This document shows positions 9,450 to 17,499 of a stretch of DNA of 55,836 nucleotides, piece by piece. Position 1 is the first letter of the stretch; each line of letters opens with the position of its first letter. The stretch spans positions 1 to 55,836 of the forward strand of contig JANINS010000001.1 in the NCBI GenBank assembly GCA_024508725.1, read 5' to 3'. Under the pieces are notes generated by a model. That model saw only the letters and a list, made by a program, of their open reading frames with translations, was not told the origin of the DNA and did not search any database. The position numbers and the translations under genes are program-made. Origin of the DNA: Chitinophagaceae bacterium (GTDB lineage Bacteria; Bacteroidota; Bacteroidia; Chitinophagales; Chitinophagaceae).

Positions 9450-9944
9450 ATGAGAAAATTATTGATGCTAAAACATTGGCAGCTTGTTATGGTAATTATA
9501 CTGCCTGCAATTTTGTTTTCTGCTACTCCGTTTGGAGAAATCATTGGTGCTGCTTGTGGAATATTATTCCTGCTTTGGATTTATGCCATCGGTTATTACG
9601 GACAGAAGCAAATTCATGCTTTGGGACTACAGCCGATGAATCTGAAACTGTTTCAAGTGAATGTACTGCTTTTACCCATTGTCTTACTCGTTAGTAAGCT
9701 TCCAGCGTTTGCTATAGAGACATCAAATTTGCTGAATATAGTCGGAATTGTTTTGGGTATTTATTCAGGATTTGCAGCCTTCCAGGTATTATTGTTTGCG
9801 GGAAAAACGTTGGCGGAGTTAGAGTACAGACGAAAAGTTTTCTTTGGTGAGTACGTAAGAAATTCTCTACAGATTATTGTCTTCATTTTAGGTGTTTGGA
9901 ACCTACAAACACGAGTTAACAGACAATTTCGAGAACCTACATGA
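9450..9944 (+). CDS. Multi-pass membrane protein of unknown function
   Basis: 164 residues, start ATG 9450. Four to five hydrophobic segments: about 12-30, 32-50, 68-87, 93-118 and 135-150. No catalytic motif or family was recognised, though short membrane proteins opening with M-x2-L-x-L-KHWQL are frequent in Bacteroidota accessory DNA. It is flanked on both sides by attC-like elements (9218-9414 and 9956-10089), which fits a single-gene cassette. Confidence 0.7.
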   Translation: MRKLLMLKHWQLVMVIILPAILFSATPFGEIIGAACGILFLLWIYAIGYYGQKQIHALGLQPMNLKLFQVNVLLLPIVLLVSKLPAFAIETSNLLNIVGIVLGIYSGFAAFQVLLFAGKTLAELEYRRKVFFGEYVRNSLQIIVFILGVWNLQTRVNRQFREPT

Positions 9945-9955
9945 CAACAAGCCTC

Positions 9956-10089
9956 CGCACAACAGTGTGTTTATAAAATTGTGGCTGGACGTGAAGCATT
10001 CAACTATAAATCGCTATTTTGCTTTTGTGGTTCATTGAACCTGACGTTTTTCAAATGCCACAACTTCATAAACACTTCTATGTTAGCCG
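9956..10089 (+). repeat. attC-like intergenic element 2 with long imperfect stem
   Basis: Starts cgcacaac (9956-9963) 12 bp after a stop codon and ends gttagccg (10082-10089), 6 bp before the next ATG. The arms 9967-9985 and 10057-10075 pair at 17 of 19 positions (gtgtttat...ttgtggc). The centre holds smaller hairpin-prone sequence. Size, end motifs and placement match the attC layout; the 7-bp cores deviate from the textbook RYYYAAC/GTTRRRY. Confidence 0.5.
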
Positions 10090-10095
10090 CAACTT

Positions 10096-10419
10096 ATGAG
10101 ACAGTTTCTATTTTTAATTGCGCTATTCCTTTTTAGTTGCAAAAATGAAATACATATTTCTGGAATTGTGGTTGACCAAACGACAAAGATGCCTTTAGAG
10201 AACGTTCTTGTCAGAACGATCAGAGACGCTAACACTTCCAAAATTGACTTTGTAGAGACTAGATCAAAAAAGGGACGGTTTACTCTTGACTTCTCAAGCG
10301 AACATATTAATAGCAATGAAATAACAGTTGAACTCAGTAAAGAGGGATATCTGACAAATACGTATTCTTGTTTTCAAGACAAACCTAACGACACACTATT
10401 TTTGGTAAGACGGTATTAA
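10096..10419 (+). CDS. Small lipoprotein with carboxypeptidase-regulatory-like domain
   Basis: 107 residues. The N-terminus MRQFLFLIALFLFSCKN is a lipoprotein signal with lipobox LFSC, Cys at residue 15. From residue about 20 it reads as a CarboxypepD_reg-like beta-sandwich: ISGIVVDQTTKMPLENVLV, then KGRFTLDF and VELSKEGYLT, the usual strand pattern of this fold. Such domains occur in envelope proteins and TonB-dependent receptors; a free-standing one is probably a periplasmic or surface lipoprotein of unknown role. It starts 6 bp after the attC-like element, so it is the next unit in the cassette-like series. Confidence 0.75.
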   Translation: MRQFLFLIALFLFSCKNEIHISGIVVDQTTKMPLENVLVRTIRDANTSKIDFVETRSKKGRFTLDFSSEHINSNEITVELSKEGYLTNTYSCFQDKPNDTLFLVRRY

Positions 10420-10436
10420 AATTAACCTGAACCTAC

Positions 10437-10658
10437 ATGACGACAAACGGAAATTCTTTTTTGAACAAGCTGAAAGAGAATGATTGGAAAGAGGTGCAAT
10501 ATGATTTTGAGTATAGAAAGGGAAGTTGGTTTTCTTCTCCGCAATGTCTCCCTTCATCTCACATTAATTTGGTTGGTTTGTCGATGGGACATTGCGGCAT
10601 CAGGCTGCTAAGGATGGATAAACTGTCGGCCTTAATTAGCGTCACCACCAGATTGTAA
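10437..10658 (+). CDS. Small ORF, probably a truncated gene
   Basis: ATG at 10437, 73 codons. The first ~30 residues (MTTNGNSFLNKLKENDWKEV followed by QYDFEYRKGSWF) look like the start of a real cytosolic protein; the remainder changes character, and the DNA there holds an inverted repeat, ccgcaatgtctccc (10539-10552) against gggacattgcgg (10586-10597). I read this as a gene cut off by a later sequence junction. A short intact gene cannot be excluded. Confidence 0.4.
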   Translation: MTTNGNSFLNKLKENDWKEVQYDFEYRKGSWFSSPQCLPSSHINLVGLSMGHCGIRLLRMDKLSALISVTTRL

Positions 10659-10671
10659 CTATTTCTGGTTG

Positions 10672-10926
10672 TTATTTATTATTGTTGGCTATCGCTTTCT
10701 CAGGCATAAAATCTCTAGGGGAGCAATCTAGTTCCAGTGCAAGGATATTTAAGTGGTTCAGATTATACTTGCTAGGAGATGTTGGACTCTCAATTTGCCC
10801 AATAAAACCTCTGGAAAGATCAAGATACATAGCAATGGTATCTTGTGAAAGACCTTTGGCTTCCCTGATCTCTTTAACCTTGTTCACAACGGCTAATTCA
10901 AACTTTGTTTTAAATTTTTTTGCCAT
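10672..10926 (-). CDS. XRE/Cro-family transcriptional regulator
   Basis: 84 residues with one helix-turn-helix domain covering roughly residues 10-75: VKEIREAKGLSQDTIAMYLD (helices 1-2 including the LSQ turn), then SRGFIGQIESPTSPSKYNL (recognition helix and turn), then LNILALELDCSPRDFMPE. The single-domain size and N-terminal lysines are typical of phage-type and small chromosomal repressors. There is no obvious partner gene (toxin or methylase) next to it. A near-palindrome at 10963-10980, 37-54 bp upstream of the start, is a good autoregulatory site. It closes the accessory patch. Confidence 0.9.
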   Translation of the reverse strand: MAKKFKTKFELAVVNKVKEIREAKGLSQDTIAMYLDLSRGFIGQIESPTSPSKYNLNHLNILALELDCSPRDFMPEKAIANNNK

Positions 10927-10962
10927 TTCTCTTGCAATAAAGAAAAACAGCCTTACTTTAGT

Positions 10963-10980
10963 GCTTAGCTATAACTAAGC
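10963..10980. promoter_or_regulatory. Near-palindromic operator candidate upstream of the XRE gene
   Basis: gcttag at 10963-10968 and ctaagc at 10975-10980 are perfect complements around a 6-nt centre ctataa. Position 37-54 bp upstream of the regulator start and two-fold symmetry fit a dimeric XRE repressor site. Only one copy was found. Confidence 0.45.
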
Positions 10981-11026
10981 AATTGATTGCTTTCAGAAAT
11001 TGTTCCCAGTCCACAGTAAATAAAAA

Positions 11027-11046
11027 AGTCCCGCTAAGGCGGGGCT
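11027..11046 (-). terminator. Rho-independent terminator (strong on the minus strand)
   Basis: Stem agtcccgc / gcggggct with loop taag and one G-T wobble. On the minus strand the stem is followed by a run of six T. It would end the transcript of the OmpA-type gene at 11433-13622, about 390 bp beyond its stop codon. The plus side has ttccttttatt, so it may act in both directions. Confidence 0.6.
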
Positions 11047-11432
11047 TTCCTTTTATTCAACGCTGTAACCACTCTTATCTCCTCCTATACCTCACTCATA
11101 CATCGCCGCTGCATCCCCGATAGATATCTGTACCATTACCGCATCATCGCCCATACATTGCCGCACCATTCCCCATATATTACTCCAGTATTGCCCATAG
11201 ATAAAGCGTACATGACCCGTACATTATCGATGAATTCTATCCAAACTATCCCAAATTGATTAAGCCACAGCCACACGATCTCAGTAGTCGTTCTGTGAAG
11301 GATCTATGTACACTTTGCCATGCTGGTGGTCGGGACTGCCTGCAGTAGTGCTGATGGCAGCAGCTGGTGTATCTCTTCTACCAGGTCTTGTAACCCTGTT
11401 TTCGGAATGATCAACCATTTTTCCTGGTAGCG
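11047..11432. other. 3' flank of the OmpA-type gene, no gene seen
   Basis: No supported frame. It holds one copy of a 34-bp repeat (11270-11303) and, at about 11085-11225, an unusual stretch with many short cat/ccat/tacat phrases (for example cccatacattgccgc, cccatatattactcc) but no clean repeat unit. Confidence 0.5.
11270..11303. repeat. 34-bp 3'-flank repeat, copy A
   Basis: gccacacgatct...cgttctgtgaaggat matches 14103-14136 at 30 of 34 positions. Copy A lies 130 bp beyond the stop codon of the minus-strand gene 11433-13622; copy B lies 127 bp beyond the stop of the next minus-strand gene. Equal placement suggests a common 3' element. Confidence 0.6.
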
Positions 11433-13622
11433 TCACATTTCCAGCTTTGCTTTCAAGTCGCTTTTGTTGTTTGCTTTTCCTATTGGCTCCACTGCGAATG
11501 TGTGTACTGCATTACTATTGAGCCTGCGGTCTACCTCCTCGAACTGCCCAGGCTTTACCAGGTAGGCTTCGCCGTTTGCATCCAGCAACACCATGCGTGA
11601 AGTAGATTTGGGGCTGAAGGCAATACGATAAGGACTTAAACCGTAGTTACCATCATAGCGCATGATACCGTTTAGCTTACTATCGATGAGTAATGCAACA
11701 ATGGGTTTTAGTTCCAGCCCATGCTTATTCGTGTATTTAGCGTAAATGGTAATAGGATCTTCTAACCGCTGCAACTGGTCGCAGTTGTAAGTGCCTAAAG
11801 AGGTGAGGGAAAAATTACCGGGGAGTTGCACATCGGCTGCGGTTAAGTTAAGCCTTGCTGCAGGATCATTGTACAGTGCCAGTATGTTGCGAAAGCGCTG
11901 CACTTTCTGTTCTGTTCTTGCATAAGCATCGGTCTGCTGAATATTGGTATATATAGAAGCGTAAACATTTTTATGTTGATGATAATACAATAACCAGTCA
12001 GCAAGCGATAATCTCTGTTCTTCCCGGGTTGCCCACTGTGCATGCATATTCCTGAAGCAGGTGATGCTATCTACGGCGTACCAGGATATAGGACGGATCA
12101 TCCGGATCTGGTTAGATAAGAAGTCTGTTTGTTGCGCATAGCTCAGTGCAGTGTCGCGGTATTTCACCGCAGTATTCTTGTATTCTTTACAACTGGCATT
12201 TAGTTCTGCCAACCATTTATGCAGGTCGAACTTTTTAGTAGCATTATTCTGCCGGATGCTGATGCCGGGAATGGTAACGGTTTGTGATCCTTTATACAAC
12301 ACCAGCGATAATCCCGAATCGGTGGGTACGATAGAATAATCTTCAAATTGCAACTTAGTCACACTGTCTATCATGTGCCAGCTCATGTTCTTTCTAAACG
12401 TGATGTTCTCCAGCATTAGGGTTGACTTGTCTCTTTTACCTCTTACCTGGTTCAACTGGAATGCATCTTTTGCCAATACGATCTTCTCAACGCTTAACTG
12501 GTACTTCCTCAACATCCGCTTAGCTTTTCTCTCGTACTCCTTTTGCTTTACTTCGATGCGGCTACGCATGTCGTTCAGTTTTACCACCTCATACAATTTG
12601 TATATGCCTGAGTCTGCATATTCGGCATAACGTGAACCTGATTGTACAAAAAATACCTGCCTTAAATCGGGGTGCTGTTCACATATGGAGTGATAACCAT
12701 CACCATCGTAATACTTCCATAGCATATAGTCTTTGAACTGGTCGAGCAGCGTTTGTTGCAATGGGGTTATAGTGATCCACCTGTTCTGGTCTGCATCCCA
12801 CCTGTAAAAATTAGCGTCTCTTACGGTGCCGTCGTAATTGAAGCCTACGTTTATTCGCTTACCATTTCCCAGGTACACAGGAGTATTTGCCTGTGAAGCG
12901 GTAATGGTAAACATGCCTGCAGAGTTGAAGGGAATGGCTTCGCTGCCTGTGTTGTAATGCATGGGTATATCTGAGAGAAGAAAATCAACCGGGTTACGGT
13001 ACTCAGTATATTGTATGTTCACTGTACCTTTTATGGTATTTCCCTTAGCATCAACAAATGCATCCTGTGGCACGATGATCTTTGTGCCTGTAGTGGTAGT
13101 CACCGTTCCGCCGTTGTCGTTTACCTGTAGCTGCTCTGGCGTTGAGCTTACACCTGCCACGGTCTTTATTGGAGGGAGTGACAAGCGGAATTCTATTTCA
13201 ACACGCCTGTTTCTTTCTTTATTCTCGTCTGTAACATTGTTGGCAACAGGTGAGGTGAAGCCTTTTGCCTGGAGCTGTATATTGTTTTGTTTGAAGCCTT
13301 TTGCTTTAAGGTAAGCAGCAACAGCCATCGCCCTGTTGTAAGACAGGTTGTTATTGTACCACGAGCTGCCTACACTGTCTGTATGTCCCGACACTCTAAA
13401 GCTGTAGGCATCGGGTATGTTGCGTAGTGCCCGGGCGAATGAATCAAGGTAAGCCTGCTGTTTGGGTGTTAAGCGGTATTCGTCAGTAGCAAAATGGATG
13501 ATAGCTTTCGAGCTGCTTTGAGAGAAGCTATTGAAACTGGCAGTAATGAAGAGAAGACAAAGAATGATAACCCTGTGTTTACGTACAAACACAACAGGCA
13601 GCGAGGATGCCGGCTTTTTCAT
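11433..13622 (-). CDS. Exported protein with N-terminal OmpA domain and large unknown C-terminal region
   Basis: 729 residues. The N-terminus has a basic stretch and a hydrophobic signal (VIILCLLFITASF...FSQ, to about residue 35). Residues about 40-150 form an OmpA/MotB C-terminal-type peptidoglycan-binding domain: IIHFATDEYRLTP, then SGHTDSVGSSWYN, then SYNRAMAVAAYL and NRRVEIEF. This domain is normally C-terminal; here it leads and is followed by ~570 residues that include a ZU5-like beta segment (TKIIVPQDAFVDAKGNTIKG, about 183-202) and a helical, Arg/Lys-rich middle. It is probably a periplasmic or outer-membrane-anchored protein held to peptidoglycan. The distal function is unknown. Confidence 0.85.
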   Translation of the reverse strand: MKKPASSLPVVFVRKHRVIILCLLFITASFNSFSQSSSKAIIHFATDEYRLTPKQQAYLDSFARALRNIPDAYSFRVSGHTDSVGSSWYNNNLSYNRAMAVAAYLKAKGFKQNNIQLQAKGFTSPVANNVTDENKERNRRVEIEFRLSLPPIKTVAGVSSTPEQLQVNDNGGTVTTTTGTKIIVPQDAFVDAKGNTIKGTVNIQYTEYRNPVDFLLSDIPMHYNTGSEAIPFNSAGMFTITASQANTPVYLGNGKRINVGFNYDGTVRDANFYRWDADQNRWITITPLQQTLLDQFKDYMLWKYYDGDGYHSICEQHPDLRQVFFVQSGSRYAEYADSGIYKLYEVVKLNDMRSRIEVKQKEYERKAKRMLRKYQLSVEKIVLAKDAFQLNQVRGKRDKSTLMLENITFRKNMSWHMIDSVTKLQFEDYSIVPTDSGLSLVLYKGSQTVTIPGISIRQNNATKKFDLHKWLAELNASCKEYKNTAVKYRDTALSYAQQTDFLSNQIRMIRPISWYAVDSITCFRNMHAQWATREEQRLSLADWLLYYHQHKNVYASIYTNIQQTDAYARTEQKVQRFRNILALYNDPAARLNLTAADVQLPGNFSLTSLGTYNCDQLQRLEDPITIYAKYTNKHGLELKPIVALLIDSKLNGIMRYDGNYGLSPYRIAFSPKSTSRMVLLDANGEAYLVKPGQFEEVDRRLNSNAVHTFAVEPIGKANNKSDLKAKLEM

Positions 13623-14262
13623 GTTGCGAAGTTTGGTTGAGTAGAACTATACCATAGTAAAAGTTGAAACCAGCAACGCCATTCGTACTCACCGGATATT
13701 CTGCAGTAGTATTTACAAGCTAAGGAAGCAAAGCCAGGTTAAAGTAACTGATGAAAGTGATTTGTTATTGTTGAGGAAGTTTACATTATGAATATTGTAA
13801 CAGTTGATAATTGTTGCGGGTGACAAGATGCAGAAATACATTGTTCAATATACTTCGCTATATGTGCTTGTTCCAAGTTGGTGTGAAGGTTCATAACAAT
13901 CTGAAAAGTGTTTTGAATATCGTGCTATTGAAGCAATAATATGCTTGTGTAACAGATTGTCCCATGGATCCCCTTCTCCTCCAACCGCTACAATATCACA
14001 TCAAACATGAACTTCCTCACATCTAACTTATCATTGACCTCATCCCAAAACAACGGCGTAGAAACAGTAGGTTGTTTATGTACCCTTATGCAGTAAGCAA
14101 CTGCCACACGATCTGAGCAATCGTTCTGTGAAAGATGGAAGTTGAAACAGGCAGCGGTGTTAGCGTAATCCAGGTAGTTTTATCTCTTCTTTCTACGCAA
14201 GTCTCCTTGCCGGGATTTGTGCCGGGCAGGTGCAATGCGTTAATACCTGTACACTGCAGCCT
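13623..14262. other. 640-bp intergenic region without a gene
   Basis: It must contain the promoter of the minus-strand OmpA-type gene and the 3' flank of the next gene. No ORF with protein-like features was found on either strand. The only structured item is the 34-bp repeat copy B at 14103-14136. A near-tandem tgccggg direct repeat occurs at about 14209-14228. Confidence 0.5.
14103..14136. repeat. 34-bp 3'-flank repeat, copy B
   Basis: Matches 11270-11303 with four mismatches. It is 127 bp beyond the stop codon of the minus-strand T9SS protein at 14263-17400. A shared tatctcttct phrase follows in both flanks (11370 and 14181) at a different distance. Confidence 0.6.
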
Positions 14263-17200
14263 CTAGCGTACGATAACCTTTAGCATAGCAATTTCCCCGT
14301 TATTTAAATACTTCAGCAGATAAACACCTGGCGCCAGCCCTTGCAGGCGAATAACTGCTTCATTGCCGGCTACGGAAATAAACCTTACGATCTTACCGGT
14401 ATCATCCAACAGCTGCAATGATGCATCCCTTGTAATGGTGCCGCGCATCCGTATCATGATCCGGTCATACGCAGGATTAGGATAAGCTTGGATATCGGCG
14501 TTTCCTAAGTATGAACCGGTTTGTACCACGTGGCTGTAACGTACATCGCCATTTGCAGTGGTCAATTTCAAACGATAATAGCTGTAACCTATACCAGGAT
14601 TATCGTGAACGTAGCTGTAGCCTTCCGTTCTGTGTTGGGCGACTATTGTGGCGAGCCGGACGTACTGCCGGGCATCACTACTATGCTCCACCTCGTAATA
14701 TTGCAGATCACCTTCATTTGCCGTTTTCCACCTGACGTTGTTCTGGTTGCCCACAGGCGTAACGGTGAATGATAGCAGGTTCGTTTCGAGCGGATACGAT
14801 CCTGAGTGAATGAAAAATAAACCTGAAGTGGCAACAGAAAACCTGATCTCCCAACAGCTGGCAATATTGTTCCATAGCACAGTCGTAGGAGTGATCAGTG
14901 TTGCTGTCCCCGTCCCGATGGTGTTGCCTGTAAACTTGGTCACTTTCACATTACCGTTGTTCGTACCACCGGTAGGTAGCAATGGGTAACCGGTACTGCT
15001 TGCCACTACATTGTACGCATCGAAATCTGCCTGGCTGGCATACAAAGTAATGGTGGCATGTCCGTCGTTAGCTGCGCTGATAGCGTAGTGGCGCTGAAGA
15101 TACGGTTGCCCGTTTATAGTGGGTACGGAGGGCGCCAGTGTGACGCTCATGCTAACCTGCCCCAGTACATTACCCCCGGCACTTTCTTCGATCTTCGCCA
15201 TCAAATTACAGAGTGAGTCTGCATACGTGATCGTTGCGCCGTCAGCATGATGTGCGGTATCGGTAGCCGTTCCTGAAAGGTTCATATTCATGACGCCGAT
15301 AGCGACTGTGCTGCGTGTGCTGGTATCTGGTGTACAACCGGTTTTTCCTGTGATCACTACATCATAGTTGCCTGTATCTGTTGTGCTGATATTGGAGATG
15401 AGTAGTGTGTCTGTATCCGCACCTGACATGTTTCCGCCATTGGTGAGCGGGGTGCCGTTTTTTCGCCAGAGGTAGGCGGTTGCATCCGATGCAGCTACAG
15501 CCAGGTGAATGATATTACCGGTACAAAGCGAGAGGCTGGCTGGCGGCTGCTTAGCAATCACTATCGCCGGATTTACGTCGACTGTCACAGGTACCGTGTA
15601 CGTACCGGGACAGGTTCCCGCATAATACGTCGTCGTGGTATGCAGCACCGGCGTAATGAACGTAGCACCGGTTGCAAGTAATGTTCCCCCGGTTGCTGCA
15701 CTGTACCAGGTAACGACTGTTCCGGCAGGTACCGTACCGTTCAATGTAGCAGAAAGTGTAGCCGTACTGCCTGCACAAATGGTAGTATTTCCGGCTGTAA
15801 TGGTGAAGTTGGTTACCGGCTGGCTGGTTGTACCATTTGCACCTTTCGTTGCCCCATTCGGCGGGAACTCAGTGAGCCCTTCAGAATTCGTAGTTCCATT
15901 ATGTCCACCCGTAGCAGTGGTTGTAATGCCACCATTTGATACTGCAATGTATCCGCCACCGCCACCACCCCCCGGTCCCTCCGCTTCATTCATAGCACCG
16001 AAGAAAGAACTCCCTTTTACCAGCACCTGGTCGCCACCATTGCCACCATTTGCATGCGCTGTGATACCTGTTATTGCTCCCACAGCGTTTAGGATAATCG
16101 TTCCACCAGCACCTCCCCCTCCGGCACCGTCTTGCCCGGCATAACTATTCATGGAAGGAACTCCTGTTGCATGAATGCCATTGTCTCCATTGGCCATCAC
16201 TGACCCTGTACCCGATACCGGTCCATAGCACATTATGTATAGCATTCCTCCACCGTTACCACCCCGCCCGCCATTATTGTGGTTCTGGTCGCCTGCACCT
16301 CCACCTCCGCCCAGGAACAGTCTTCCTGTTGAATAATCCAGCGGTCTGCCACCAAATCCCCCGTTATTCCTGCGATAATCTCCGCCCCATGTAATAACAA
16401 GCTGTGACGAAGACAAAGTGGGTCCTGTTACTGTGGCGTTCTGGTTGGAACTGGAGTAAGTGTAACCGCCCTTTCCGCCACCAGACGATGCTACGGTTGA
16501 TTTCCACGGATACTCAAGATCAAATGCTGTAGAAAAGTCAGGTCCCGAAAGATCTGCTACGCCATGCCCGTTCCATGTATTTACCATACCACCATTTGCT
16601 CCGCCGCCACCACCTGCCCTGCTACCATTTCCACCTCCGCCGCCATTTGCAGGAGCTCCCTTACCATATCTGCCTCCCATGGGGTCATAATCCGCCTGGT
16701 AGCCGCCGATGCTTTCACCCTTTTCCGCTCCATCACTTTCATTGATCGAGGCAACCTGGTCTACACCGAAGCCGGATAGATTTTCTATCAACACTCCACC
16801 GCGAAATCCTTTTCCGCTCACATTAAAACCGCCCGCAGCATTGATAATGATATTGTTTTCTGCTTCAACGGCACATATACCACCGGTGGATCCGTTCCAG
16901 GGATCGCAGGTGATAACACCTCCGTTGTTGATCGTTAAAGCAGTGTACCGCGGCACCCGGATAACCTGTACATTTCCTGACGCTGAATAGCTGTACTGTA
17001 AACCGCAACGCAGGGAGATAGTAGTGGCGTTAGGCACTCCAAGCACTTCAGCAAACTCATAGTTTCCGCAATTGTTGTACGATATGATACTACCCCATGT
17101 ACTATCATTAGGCACGCCGTTATTGCCCACCAATGTACCCTGTAATGTGGCGCCCTGCATTTGGATGATCATCAGCAGATCTCCGGCTGCAAGCGAACTT

Positions 17201-17400
17201 TGGTAACGTCCGTTTTCATTCAGGTTGCTGTTAGCGACAGTGATCAACATTTCCCCCGGTGCTGCATTCGCAGTAAGCCTGGTGTATTCATTCACTATCC
17301 AGTTAGCTGAAGTAATAGTAACAGGTCCATTTTTTCCACGCTGTGCCTGTGATGTGCAGATGAAAGTCATGCAGCCCAGAAAGAGCAGAAGCTGTTTCAT
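14263..17400 (-). CDS. Secreted glycine-rich protein with Ig-like domain and T9SS type A sorting domain
   Basis: 1,045 residues with a signal peptide (MKQLLLFLGCMTFICTSQAQ). Residues about 25-150 are beta-rich; 150-510 are strongly Gly/Asn-rich with GGGGG runs and a repetitive beta-helix look (for example GGGGGAGDQNHNNGGRGGNG). An Ig-like_7 type module follows (about 530-610; ICAGSTATLSATL...GTVVTWYSAATGGTLLATG) and a second Ig-like segment ending near 700. The C-terminal ~75 residues (IQAYPNPAYDRIMIRM ... LAPGVYLLKYLNNGE) form a T9SS type A sorting domain, so the protein should cross the outer membrane by T9SS and be surface-attached or released. No catalytic motif seen; structural or adhesive role inferred. 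Confidence 0.92.
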   Translation of the reverse strand: MKQLLLFLGCMTFICTSQAQRGKNGPVTITSANWIVNEYTRLTANAAPGEMLITVANSNLNENGRYQSSLAAGDLLMIIQMQGATLQGTLVGNNGVPNDSTWGSIISYNNCGNYEFAEVLGVPNATTISLRCGLQYSYSASGNVQVIRVPRYTALTINNGGVITCDPWNGSTGGICAVEAENNIIINAAGGFNVSGKGFRGGVLIENLSGFGVDQVASINESDGAEKGESIGGYQADYDPMGGRYGKGAPANGGGGGNGSRAGGGGGANGGMVNTWNGHGVADLSGPDFSTAFDLEYPWKSTVASSGGGKGGYTYSSSNQNATVTGPTLSSSQLVITWGGDYRRNNGGFGGRPLDYSTGRLFLGGGGGAGDQNHNNGGRGGNGGGMLYIMCYGPVSGTGSVMANGDNGIHATGVPSMNSYAGQDGAGGGGAGGTIILNAVGAITGITAHANGGNGGDQVLVKGSSFFGAMNEAEGPGGGGGGGYIAVSNGGITTTATGGHNGTTNSEGLTEFPPNGATKGANGTTSQPVTNFTITAGNTTICAGSTATLSATLNGTVPAGTVVTWYSAATGGTLLATGATFITPVLHTTTTYYAGTCPGTYTVPVTVDVNPAIVIAKQPPASLSLCTGNIIHLAVAASDATAYLWRKNGTPLTNGGNMSGADTDTLLISNISTTDTGNYDVVITGKTGCTPDTSTRSTVAIGVMNMNLSGTATDTAHHADGATITYADSLCNLMAKIEESAGGNVLGQVSMSVTLAPSVPTINGQPYLQRHYAISAANDGHATITLYASQADFDAYNVVASSTGYPLLPTGGTNNGNVKVTKFTGNTIGTGTATLITPTTVLWNNIASCWEIRFSVATSGLFFIHSGSYPLETNLLSFTVTPVGNQNNVRWKTANEGDLQYYEVEHSSDARQYVRLATIVAQHRTEGYSYVHDNPGIGYSYYRLKLTTANGDVRYSHVVQTGSYLGNADIQAYPNPAYDRIMIRMRGTITRDASLQLLDDTGKIVRFISVAGNEAVIRLQGLAPGVYLLKYLNNGEIAMLKVIVR

Positions 17401-17477
17401 ATTGGGTGGTCTTAGTTAACCAATATAGACAATGTATTAAACAAATAAAAATATTCCCTGGCATCTTCGAATGACGT

Positions 17478-17499
17478 TGAATTGCATCGCAGCAATTCA
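17478..17499. repeat. Hairpin next to the transposase remnant
   Basis: tgaattgc / gcaattca, 8-bp perfect arms with a 6-nt loop, directly after the stop codon of the transposase fragment. It may be the remains of an insertion-sequence end or a weak terminator. Confidence 0.35.

Noticed and set aside
11085-11225. Possible tandem repeat of cat/ccat phrases
   Set aside because: No unit length or alignment holds over more than two copies; treated as low-complexity sequence.
15635-16144. 169-codon plus-strand Pro/Val-rich frame
   Set aside because: Antisense to the Gly-rich region of the 14263-17400 protein; Gly codons read as Pro on the other strand.
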